Assembly: GCF_000247995.1 (NCBI RefSeq)
Contig: NZ_BAFE01000003.1
Coordinates: 1-64,000, forward strand
Direction of reading: 5' to 3'
Origin: Mobilicoccus pelagius NBRC 104925
GTDB taxonomy: Bacteria; Actinomycetota; Actinomycetes; Actinomycetales; Dermatophilaceae
Length of the DNA: 64,000 bases
Shown here: one piece after another, positions 55,576 to 64,000 of the stretch
Layout of the letters: each line of letters opens with the position of its first letter
How positions within the stretch are numbered: position 1 is the first letter of the stretch
Notes under the pieces: generated by a model
What the model was told of the DNA's origin: nothing
Seen by the model: only the letters and a program-made list of their open reading frames with translations
Database searches by the model: none
Program-made: the position numbers and the translations under genes

Positions 55576-56825
55576 CCGTCGCCTACCTCACCAGCCAATA
55601 CCCCGCCCTCTCGCACACGTTCATCGAACGTGAGGTGCGAGCCGTCCGTGCGGCCGGCGTCGACGTCGCCACCTTCAGCGTCCGCCCCTGCCCGCCGGGA
55701 GAGCTCCGCTCCGAGGCCATGCGGGAGGACGCCGCCGCGACCCCCGCCCTGCACGGCACTCCCCCGGCCGAGATCGCCGGGGCCCACGCCCGACTGGTCC
55801 GACGCGCCCCGGGCGCCTTCGCCTCGACCCTGCGCCGCGCGCTCTCCTCCGGTCCGCGCACGGCGAAGGGCCGCACGTGGCAGCTCTTCTACCTCGGCGA
55901 GGCGGTCCTCCTGCACGACCGTCTCCGCGAACGCGGCATCACCCACGTCCACGCCCACTTCGCCAACGTCTCCACCGACGTGGCCCGCCTCGTCACCCAC
56001 CTCGGACGCGCCGAGGACGGCCCCGATGCAGGGTGGCGGTGGTCGTTCACGATGCACGGACCCACGGAGTTCGAGGCCGTGGAGGCGCACGACCTGCCCG
56101 CCAAGGTGCGGGACGCCGACGGCGTCGCCTGCATCTCGGACTTCTGCCGCAGTCAACTCATGCGGTTCGTCGAGCCCGAGCACTGGGGCAAGCTCGACGT
56201 CGTCCGCATGAGCGTCGACGCCGGCCGCTACCGCCCGAGTGAGTCCCCCTCGACCGCGACGGGCACGGCGACGGACCCGGTGCGCTTGCTCTACGTGGGC
56301 CGTCTCGTCCCCGAGAAGGGAGCGCCCATCCTGCTGGAGGCGTTGCGCCTCCTCCGCGAGCGGGGCGTCCACACCCGCACCCGCATCGTCGGTGCCGGCG
56401 GCCTCGACGATCTGCTCTCCCGCACGATCCAGGCATCGGGACTGTCGGACGAGGTCGATCTCGTCGGTCCCGTCGGCCAGGACGACCTGCCCGCGCTCTA
56501 CCGCGACAGCGACGTCTTCGTCCTCCCCAGCTTCTCCGAGGGTCTTCCCGTCGTCCTCATGGAGGCGATGGCGACCGGCCTCCCCGTCGTGACGACCCAG
56601 ATCGCCGCCGTCACCGAGATGGTCCACGACGGCGAGCACGGCCGGGTCGTCCCCGCGGGCCGTGCCGACCTCCTCGCCGACGCGCTCGCCGGGCTCGCCC
56701 CGGACCCCGAGCGACGTCGACGCATGGGGGCCGCAGGCCGCGAGGTCATCACCCGAGGGTTCGTCCCCGAGGTCACGGGCCCCGCGATGGCGGACGTCCT
56801 TCGGCGGGTCCCTGCCCGGCCCTGA
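55572..56825 (+). CDS. GT4-family glycosyltransferase
   Basis: This 417-residue retaining GT-B enzyme starts VAYLTSQYPALSHTFIEREVRAV, the form seen in exopolysaccharide glycosyltransferases. It has THVHAHFANVSTDVARL (acceptor side), RLLYVGRLVPEKGAPILLEAL (nucleotide side) and the E-x7-E motif in PSFSEGLPVVLMEAMATGLPVV. It is translationally coupled to the GT2 gene before it. It is convergent with the two-malectin protein gene. Confidence 0.92.
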   Translation: MTVAYLTSQYPALSHTFIEREVRAVRAAGVDVATFSVRPCPPGELRSEAMREDAAATPALHGTPPAEIAGAHARLVRRAPGAFASTLRRALSSGPRTAKGRTWQLFYLGEAVLLHDRLRERGITHVHAHFANVSTDVARLVTHLGRAEDGPDAGWRWSFTMHGPTEFEAVEAHDLPAKVRDADGVACISDFCRSQLMRFVEPEHWGKLDVVRMSVDAGRYRPSESPSTATGTATDPVRLLYVGRLVPEKGAPILLEALRLLRERGVHTRTRIVGAGGLDDLLSRTIQASGLSDEVDLVGPVGQDDLPALYRDSDVFVLPSFSEGLPVVLMEAMATGLPVVTTQIAAVTEMVHDGEHGRVVPAGRADLLADALAGLAPDPERRRRMGAAGREVITRGFVPEVTGPAMADVLRRVPARP

Positions 56826-56885
56826 CCCCCGCACCGGCCACGTTCTCGCCGAGGGCGGCCGAGACGCCGGAGGGTGCCGTCCCCG

Positions 56886-59138
56886 TCACCGATCCGCGTC
56901 GGGGCTACCGTGATCGACGGGCAGGACCTCCACCCTCTCCCAGGGGAACTTCGCGAGAGCGTCGTAGGAGGGGCCACCGAGCAGCACGTCCCACGGGTTG
57001 AGGCCCGTCCGACGTTCGTCCTGACGCCCCGCCTCCGTGGCGATCGCCGGGTGGCCGGCGAGATCGGAGACGATGAACCCGTACGTCTGCGCGGCCCGCG
57101 CGACCATCTCCCCGAACGGGGTGAGACCCAGGGCGGTCACATCGATCGACGGGTCGAGACGCATCCGTTGCCCCTCGCGCAGGAGGTCGGGCCCGTCGCT
57201 CCTCCCGTCGGTGCGGTTCGCCGGGTACGAGAAGAGCTCCCGCTGGGCCTCGGTGACCGTGAGGTAGAGCGCATGATCGATCTCTCCTCGTGCCGCCTCC
57301 TGGATACTCACGACCCCACCCGCCATGGCGAGGCCCGACGCGGACACCCCGTACGGCGGGGGGAACGCACCGTGGGACGTCGAGACGCCGTCGACCCGGC
57401 CACCCCAGCACGCCTTCCACTCGCCGTCGGCGGAGCGACGCGTCACCCAGAACTCCCACAACCGGTCGCTCGTCGGGTCGTAGATCCCGAGCTGCGCGTC
57501 GGTCCCGGTCGCCGGCACGGCATCGTCCGGGATCGGCACGTCGACGAAGTAGGCAGGGCCGTCGTACAGGCCGGACGGCGTGTACCCCTTCCCCTGACAG
57601 TCGTAGAACCTGACCCTCCGACGCGGTGTCTGCGGAGTTGCCCGGTAGAAGGCCGAGTTGTACTCGTACGCGTTCACCCCCGCGTTCCAACCCTTGCCCG
57701 CGTCGATCGCGGTGAGCAGGCGCGCGACCGCCGCTGCGGAGTTGCCGGCCACGGGCGCGGACCTGACGTCACGCCGGAACTCGCTCGAGTCCGCGTGTGG
57801 GATGAGAGAGGCGAGGGGGAGACCGGTGGCGGCGGCCGGGTCCGTGGAGACGACCTCGATGCCGGCCACGAGCGCCTGATCGACCTCGTTGACGAACTGG
57901 ATCGTGAGCATCCCGTCCTCGACCCGGGTCTCGAAGACGACGTCGTGGGCGGTGCGTGGCCCGGCTGCGGCGACCGGATCGACGTCGTCGGCGACGGTGA
58001 CGCCCTCGGCGCGCAGGTCGACGACGCGCTGCCCGGGTCGCGTCCAGTACCCCTCGGCGAAGAGCAGCCGCACCCGATAGTCCGCCGCTGCCGGGACGGG
58101 CACGAGCATTCCCTTCGGGCCGACGACGCTGCGCTGGTACAACGCGTCGTCCTCGGTACCTGCGACGTCCTTGCCGACGAGGTTCGTGTTGTACTTCGAC
58201 GACCCCAGGGCGGGCCCACGTCGACGCCACACGTGCCCGGCCGAGTCGACGAGGTCCGTCGGGGAAGCGGTCATCCTCATCGCGAACGTCTCCTGCACGA
58301 CCTCCGGGTCACGCGGGATCTCTTCCGTGGCCGGCGCCTCCGGTGGCGGGGTACTTCCCGTCGGGGGTGACGGTTCCACGGAGGGTGGGCGGGTTCCCGA
58401 GGGATCGTGGTCCTCGGTGGGGGCGGGCGGCGTCGCATCGGGAGCCGACACGTCCGTCGTCGGGGCCGGTGAGGAACTCGTCGGCGCCGAACTCGGCGGG
58501 GGCGTGGCCTCCGGTTCCGTGACGGCAGGCACCTCGGGCGGGGGAACCTCGTCGACCTCGATGGCGCCGACGACCGGCAGATCCGCCCTCGCGACGAAGT
58601 CGATATCGAGCCGCCCGTCGTCCACCGCGACGACGAACGTCACCTCGTGGGCCGCACCCTTCCCCACCGAGTGGAAGATGTCGACCCCCGCCGCGGCGAG
58701 CACCCCCTCCGCGTGGACGTCGAACACCCGCCTTCCGGGCCCGCTCCACCAGCCCTCGGCCATGTGGAGACGGACGCGATACGAGCCGTCGTGCGGGACG
58801 GGGAGCGCGTAGCCGGTGACGCCGACGGCGCTGTACTGGTAGAGGGCGTCACGGGTGGTCCCGATGATGTCCTTCCCCTCGAGTGCGGTGCTCGACCGGA
58901 CGGTGCCCAGCGTCGTGGAGCGCGCCGCCCACGTGACACCCGCGGGATCGGTGTACGGCTGCCACCTCGCCGTCATCCTCGACGAGAACGGGGCGTCGAC
59001 CGCCGCGGCGGTCTGTGTGGCAGCGAGAGCAGTGGGCACGGCCGGCGACGCGGTGAGAGTCGTGAGCGCCACGACGGCGAGGAGCCGACGCCGGGTGCGC
59101 CGGATCGAGGACACGACGGGGTACGGGGATGACGGCAT
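56886..59138 (-). CDS. Secreted protein with two malectin-like domains and the cluster's conserved C-terminal domain
   Basis: This exported protein has 750 residues. A basic N-terminus and hydrophobic core (LLAVVALTTLTASPAVPTALAA) form a signal peptide. Malectin-like domain 1 spans about 45-210 (DALYQYSAVGVTGYALPVP, YRVRLHMAEGWWSGPGRRVFDV, IDFVARADLPVVGAIEV). A Pro/Ser/Thr linker covers about 212-285, and malectin-like domain 2 about 290-440 (DALYQRSVVGPKGMLVPVP, YRVRLLFAEGYWTRPGQRVVDL). The C-terminal 300 residues repeat the domain of the 52952-54034 protein with YDCQGKGYTPSGLYDG, ACWGGRVDGVS, GVSASGLAMAGG, EIDHALYL, YPANRTDG, EGQRMRLDP and FPWERVEVL. Malectin domains bind carbohydrates, so a polysaccharide-binding surface protein is likely. 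Domain edges are estimates. Confidence 0.8.
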   Translation of the reverse strand: MPSSPYPVVSSIRRTRRRLLAVVALTTLTASPAVPTALAATQTAAAVDAPFSSRMTARWQPYTDPAGVTWAARSTTLGTVRSSTALEGKDIIGTTRDALYQYSAVGVTGYALPVPHDGSYRVRLHMAEGWWSGPGRRVFDVHAEGVLAAAGVDIFHSVGKGAAHEVTFVVAVDDGRLDIDFVARADLPVVGAIEVDEVPPPEVPAVTEPEATPPPSSAPTSSSPAPTTDVSAPDATPPAPTEDHDPSGTRPPSVEPSPPTGSTPPPEAPATEEIPRDPEVVQETFAMRMTASPTDLVDSAGHVWRRRGPALGSSKYNTNLVGKDVAGTEDDALYQRSVVGPKGMLVPVPAAADYRVRLLFAEGYWTRPGQRVVDLRAEGVTVADDVDPVAAAGPRTAHDVVFETRVEDGMLTIQFVNEVDQALVAGIEVVSTDPAAATGLPLASLIPHADSSEFRRDVRSAPVAGNSAAAVARLLTAIDAGKGWNAGVNAYEYNSAFYRATPQTPRRRVRFYDCQGKGYTPSGLYDGPAYFVDVPIPDDAVPATGTDAQLGIYDPTSDRLWEFWVTRRSADGEWKACWGGRVDGVSTSHGAFPPPYGVSASGLAMAGGVVSIQEAARGEIDHALYLTVTEAQRELFSYPANRTDGRSDGPDLLREGQRMRLDPSIDVTALGLTPFGEMVARAAQTYGFIVSDLAGHPAIATEAGRQDERRTGLNPWDVLLGGPSYDALAKFPWERVEVLPVDHGSPDADR

Positions 59139-59363
59139 GGCAGGGTTCGTTTCTCGTCACGGTCCGCGGGTCTGTGGCAGCAGACGCCGGGACGGCAGGG
59201 ACATGGACGGGGGTGAGGAGTCGGCGAGGTCGCCACGCGACAGAGACGTCGGGAGGGACGCGGGCCGCGCTCGTGTCCGTCGGGCGCATATGTGAACGCG
59301 GTGACGACGGTGCGGTGCATTGGACCGCCGCACCGGGTGGCAGTCCGAGGCGCGGCGAGTGGG

Positions 59364-60944
59364 TCAGCGGGTGGGCTTGCCGTAGTCCTTGGGCAGGACC
59401 TGGATGTGCTCCCACGGAAAGCCCTGCATTGCCTGGTAGTCGGGACCGGCGAGCAGCCCGTTCCACGGATCGACACCCGTGCGGGCCTTCTCGGCATTGC
59501 CCGACTCGGTGGCGACGGCGACGGCGCCGGCCTTGTCGGCCACGACGAAGCCGTACTTCTGGGCGGCTTCGGCGACCATCCGTGCGACGGGCGTCATGGG
59601 GATCGTCGACAGATCCAGGGTGGGGTCGAGCCGGAGACGTTGACCCTCCATGATCGCGTCGGGGTCGTTCGACAGACCGTCGGACCGGTTCGCCGGCCAG
59701 GAGTACCTGTCCCACTTCGCGACGTCGATGAGCGCGAGGTACATCGCGTGGTCGACGCGGCCACGACGGAACTCGTCGATCGAGATCACGCCGGGGGTCA
59801 TCGCGAGACCCGACGCCGACGCACCATAGGGGCGGGGGAAGACTCCCTGGCTCCTCGAGACGTCGTCGATCCGCCCACCCCAACAGGCGCGCCAGGACCC
59901 GTCGGGCCGTTTCTCGGTCACCCAGAAGTCCCACAGCTTGTCCGCGGTGCGGTCGTAGACGGTCAGTTGTTTGTCGCTGCCGGTGGCGGGCACGGCGTTC
60001 GGCGGGATCGGCACGTCGACGAAGTGCTTCGGACCGTCGAACAGACCTGCCGGCGTGTACCCCTTGCGCTGGCAGTCGTAGAAGTTCACGCGCACCTTGC
60101 GCTGTGTCGCAGGCACCTCGTAGAAGGAGTTGTTGAAGCGGCGCGCGTTGAACGCGGCCACCCCACCCCAGTTGTCCCTGACCTGCTTCGTGAGACCCGC
60201 CGCGGCTCGTGCCGAGTTGGGTGCGAGGGGTGCGGTACGGATGTCGGTGAAGAACGCGCTGTTCCTCGCCAGCGGAACCTTGGGTGAGGGAGCAGCGGTG
60301 ACGGCGACCGGGGTCGTCGAGACGACCTCCACCCCGGAGAGGATCGGCAGGTCCTTCTTGGCGACGAACCCGAGGTCGAGGCGGCCGTCCCGCACCGGAA
60401 CGGTGAAGGTGACGTCGCGGGCCGCGTTCTTGCCGACGGCCTTGACGACATCCACGTCACGGGCCACTCGGCGTCCCTCCGCGGTGACGTCGAAGACCCG
60501 CTCCCCCGATCGCGTGAACCAGTTCTCCGAGAAGAGCAGGCGTACCCGGTACGTGGCGGCGGCGGGCACCTCGAGGCGGTACCAGGAGATTCCCGGCGCA
60601 GTACGGCGATACAGGGCATCGTCACGCGTACGGGCGACGTCGACCCCGGGCGGGATGACACCCGTCCGCCACGACCCGACCCCCGTCGTCCGGTGTCGCC
60701 ACACGTGCCCCTTCGAGTCCGTGACGTCCGCGGCGCCCATGACCACCCGGGAGGAGAAGACCCGGCGGGCCGGGGCCTTCTTCACTGCACGACGCGGTCT
60801 CGCCGAGGTCGGGGGCTGGGGCGACACGGATCTGGCTGCGGGCCGCCGTATCGTGGGGGTCGCTTCGGCTGAGGTCGTGGCGGGCGGAACGAGGACGGGC
60901 AGGGTGAGCAGGCCGCACGCGAGTGCGGCACGACGTCGAGGCAT
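59364..60944 (-). CDS. Secreted protein with one malectin-like domain and the cluster's conserved C-terminal domain
   Basis: This exported protein of 526 residues from the ATG at 60944 (MPRRRAALACGLLTLPVLVPP signal peptide) also has an alternative ATG at 60968. After a basic, Pro-rich linker comes one malectin-like domain (about 60-215: DALYRRTAPGISWYRLEVP, YRVRLLFSENWFTRSGERVFDV, LGFVAKKDLPILSGVEVV). The conserved C-terminal domain follows (about 225-526: YDCQRKGYTPAGLFDG, ACWGGRIDDVS, GASASGLAM, RVDHAMYLAL, WPANRSDG, EGQRLRLDP, FPWEHIQVL). It is the intermediate member of a three-paralogue series. GGAAGG lies 12 nt upstream of the chosen start. Confidence 0.8.
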   Translation of the reverse strand: MPRRRAALACGLLTLPVLVPPATTSAEATPTIRRPAARSVSPQPPTSARPRRAVKKAPARRVFSSRVVMGAADVTDSKGHVWRHRTTGVGSWRTGVIPPGVDVARTRDDALYRRTAPGISWYRLEVPAAATYRVRLLFSENWFTRSGERVFDVTAEGRRVARDVDVVKAVGKNAARDVTFTVPVRDGRLDLGFVAKKDLPILSGVEVVSTTPVAVTAAPSPKVPLARNSAFFTDIRTAPLAPNSARAAAGLTKQVRDNWGGVAAFNARRFNNSFYEVPATQRKVRVNFYDCQRKGYTPAGLFDGPKHFVDVPIPPNAVPATGSDKQLTVYDRTADKLWDFWVTEKRPDGSWRACWGGRIDDVSRSQGVFPRPYGASASGLAMTPGVISIDEFRRGRVDHAMYLALIDVAKWDRYSWPANRSDGLSNDPDAIMEGQRLRLDPTLDLSTIPMTPVARMVAEAAQKYGFVVADKAGAVAVATESGNAEKARTGVDPWNGLLAGPDYQAMQGFPWEHIQVLPKDYGKPTR

Positions 60945-61390
60945 GTGGCAGGGAGCCTTCCGTGGCATGGCAGGTGGTACGAAGCCGCCGACTGAAGGGC
61001 GACGTCTCCCCATCGGCATGCCCCCGGGGGCCCTGAGACACCTCCACACATAGGAAGGAAACGGACGATTCGCGCGGACCGACCGGCCCCTCGCCGCTGG
61101 GCCGACCGGCCGTGCGCCCCTGACGAACTCACCGCCGCACCGCGACCTCGAATGTCTGACCCGTGAGACATCTCTCGGGCGTGCGCCGCCACCGCGCGGC
61201 CTCTGCCACCGGGAGGCCCCCGGAGCCCCTCCGCGCGGTGCGCCCGGCCGGGCCGGTCGCGACACCCACCCCGCACCCGTGGCGCACCGCAGCCGCCGCC
61301 GTCGGCGCCACCCACCCTCCCCTGCGCCAGTTCCGTTGCGTGACAACGCTCCCCACACGGCCCGGTGTGGAGGCATCGGCTCGATGTCCT
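60945..61390. other. Divergent intergenic region with inverted repeat
   Basis: No gene was seen. ATGTCT-gacccgtg-AGACAT (61152-61171) is a perfect inverted repeat. Its half TGAGACA recurs at 61034-61040, closer to the malectin gene. Both could be sites for a regulator of the malectin or WecG-like gene. Confidence 0.4.
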
Positions 61391-61396
61391 TACCCT
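61391..61396 (+). promoter_or_regulatory. -10 element of leaderless promoter (WecG-like gene)
   Basis: TACCCT ends 6 nt before the ATG at 61403. Confidence 0.5.
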
Positions 61397-61402
61397 TGAC
61401 AC

Positions 61403-62704
61403 ATGACGTCCCGCGAGCCCGCGCAGTCAGGTCATCGCGCCCCGGCCCTCGACCGCCTCGGCGCCACCGCCGTGTCCCTCCTGTTGTCACCCGTGTCCGC
61501 GGCGCGTGCCGCAGTGGCCCTGGCCCACGAAGGACGCGTCTTCGACCGTCACGAACGACTCGGCGCGGACGGCACCCCCATCGTCATCCGGTCCTTCGCC
61601 GGCAACACCAAGGGGCGGCGTCTGCCCTACCTCTGGTCCGTCGCCCGGGGCGATCTCCGGTTCGTCGGCCCCCACCCCCTCGAACCGGAGGACCCCACCC
61701 CGCTGGACCGTACCCTTCCGGGACTCATGTCTCCTCAGCGCCTTCGTGCCCGCACGGGCATCGACTACGAACCCGCCGACGACGAGGACGCCCCCCTCCC
61801 GATCAAGGACCAGCTCCTTCTCGCGGCGCGCTACCTCGTCGCCGAGACGCTGGCGGGCGGGTTCGGCCGATACGACGAGACGCTTCACGTCCTCGGCGTC
61901 GCGATCGACAACACGACCATGGCCGAGACCCTCGACTGGATCACGGTCACCGCGCACCGGCGCCCCATGTCCATCCTCGCCTTCGTCAACTCCGACTGCC
62001 TCAACCAGGCGGTCGAGGATCCCGAGTACCTCGGCACGTTGCGTCGGAGCAACCGTGTCGTCCCCGACGGCATCGGCGTCAAACTCGCCGCCCGCTTCCA
62101 AGGCCACGACATCAAGGAGAACCTCAACGGCACGGACCTGCTGCCGCGCCTCTGCGAACGCGCGGTCGCCGAAGGCCTGTCGCTGTACCTGTTCGGCGCT
62201 CGACCGGGTGTCGCAGCGGCCGCTGCCGACGCTCTCGTCACCGCCCACCCAGGCCTGCGCATCGCGGGGACCCAACACGGTTATGTGATGCCCGAGGAGG
62301 ACACCTCGGTCGTCGAGAAGATCAACGCCTCGGGTGCGGACATCCTCCTGGTCGCCCTCGGTGCCCCTCGCCAGGAGGAGTGGCTCGACCGCCACCGCGA
62401 CGACCTCGACGTCGGCGTGGCGATGGGTGTGGGTGGCCTGTTCGACTTCTACTCGGGCCGGATCCCCCGCGCGCCCGTCTGGGTGCGCGAGATGGGTTTC
62501 GAGTGGGTGTGGCGCCTCGCCCAGGAGCCCGGCCGTCTGTGGCGCCGGTACCTCGTCGGCAACCCCCTCTTCCTCCGGCGCGCAGCCTCGGAGGCTCGTC
62601 GTATGCACGACGCCCCCACCACCGTGCAGCGTCCCCCTCTGCTCAACTACGGCCGATACGCACCGGCACCCCGCCGCAGGCAGGCAGAGCCCCGCACCGC
62701 CTGA
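61403..62704 (+). CDS. WecG/TagA/CpsF glycosyltransferase fused to a degenerate sugar-1-phosphate transferase segment
   Basis: The protein has 433 residues. Residues about 165-390 are a GT26 (WecG/TagA/CpsF) glycosyltransferase with NSDCLNQAVEDPEYL, NRVVPDGIGVKLAAR, NGTDLLPRLCERA, GVLLVALGAPRQEEWL-like and GVGGLFDFYSGRIPRAP; it adds the second sugar to the lipid carrier. Residues about 40-130 resemble the C-terminal part of a Bac_transf initiating transferase: IVIRSF, then LPYLWSVARGDLRFVGPHPL, cf. the usual LPQLWNVLRGDMSLVGPRP, and PGLMSPQRLRARTG. The membrane helix and the catalytic Asp-Glu part are missing. Whether this segment acts or only docks a partner is unknown. No intact initiating transferase is in the window. 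Confidence 0.82.
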   Translation: MTSREPAQSGHRAPALDRLGATAVSLLLSPVSAARAAVALAHEGRVFDRHERLGADGTPIVIRSFAGNTKGRRLPYLWSVARGDLRFVGPHPLEPEDPTPLDRTLPGLMSPQRLRARTGIDYEPADDEDAPLPIKDQLLLAARYLVAETLAGGFGRYDETLHVLGVAIDNTTMAETLDWITVTAHRRPMSILAFVNSDCLNQAVEDPEYLGTLRRSNRVVPDGIGVKLAARFQGHDIKENLNGTDLLPRLCERAVAEGLSLYLFGARPGVAAAAADALVTAHPGLRIAGTQHGYVMPEEDTSVVEKINASGADILLVALGAPRQEEWLDRHRDDLDVGVAMGVGGLFDFYSGRIPRAPVWVREMGFEWVWRLAQEPGRLWRRYLVGNPLFLRRAASEARRMHDAPTTVQRPPLLNYGRYAPAPRRRQAEPRTA

Positions 62705-62786
62705 CGGTGTCCCCTCGCTCCCACCCACCGTCTCTCACGGCCGTGCGCGCCGACATCCCCGCCCCGGCGACCGCGACCGACGTGAT

Positions 62787-62837
62787 GACACGGCTGCGGC
62801 CCGGGTCCCCGTCGGGGATCCGGGCCGCAGCCGTGTC
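62787..62837 (-). terminator. Strong terminator after atpD
   Basis: This hairpin has 18-bp perfect arms (62787-62804 and 62820-62837) and a 15-nt loop, 22 bp beyond the atpD stop. It also faces the end of the WecG-like gene. Confidence 0.85.
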
Positions 62838-62858
62838 GGAGATCAGGACCTCAACAGG

Positions 62859-64000
<1,142 letters not shown>

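Noticed and set aside
59364..61490. 708-codon version of the one-malectin protein
   Set aside because: The true start must create a signal peptide, which MPRRRAALACGLL at 60944 does. The upstream part has no coding character.
43000..62704. Polysaccharide cluster as a recent mobile island
   Set aside because: I found no integrase, transposase, tRNA or flanking direct repeats, and codon use and G+C look like the rest. Acquisition may be old.

Overview
This 64 kb window is very G+C-rich actinobacterial chromosome. Mycothiol-type enzymes, NucS, a DUF2550 gene behind atpC, a PduO-type adenosyltransferase and a fused 3-hydroxyacyl-CoA dehydrogenase suggest the order Micrococcales, possibly a Dermatophilaceae/Intrasporangiaceae-like organism; that placement is inference. 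I see no rRNA, tRNA, CRISPR array, transposase or integrase. Many genes have a -10-like hexamer ending 6-8 nt before the start codon and no Shine-Dalgarno, so leaderless transcription seems common.

Region 1 (1-15 kb) is mixed. It holds a McrBC-type restriction pair whose McrB carries a dead MGMT/ATL-like domain, a CPBP protease divergent from a NarL-type two-component pair, phosphoglucomutase, a TipA-like MerR regulator, an acyl-CoA synthetase, a cation diffusion facilitator, a degenerate P-loop protein and a mycothiol-dependent DinB-like enzyme followed by the decayed end of a second copy.

Region 2 (15-41 kb) carries an EamA transporter, a YeiH exporter divergent from a LysR regulator, and then a block rich in CoA metabolism: YbbN, an acyl-CoA mutase large subunit, a MarR regulator, MeaB, thiolase, epimerase, crotonyl-CoA carboxylase/reductase, a tandem 3-hydroxybutyryl-CoA dehydrogenase, NucS, gamma-glutamyltransferase, ethylmalonyl-CoA mutase (MeaA) and a cobalamin adenosyltransferase. 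Together these cover the first half of the ethylmalonyl-CoA pathway plus its B12 supply and mutase chaperone. Methylsuccinyl-CoA dehydrogenase, mesaconyl-CoA hydratase and the lyase are not in the window. The block ends with DUF2550 and atpC.

Region 3 (41.5-62.7 kb) is a uracil/xanthine permease followed by about 20 kb of exopolysaccharide genes: seven glycosyltransferases, a pyruvyl transferase, a flippase, a Wzz-like chain-length protein, a Wzy-like polymerase, two hexapeptide acetyltransferases, and three paralogous exported proteins with zero, one and two malectin-like domains. The genes switch strand often and are arranged as small translationally coupled pairs. On its far side lies atpD, cut by the window edge. 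The cluster and permease therefore sit between atpD and atpC, which are normally adjacent. A strong terminator after atpD and a separate candidate promoter before atpC fit a genuinely split ATP synthase operon.
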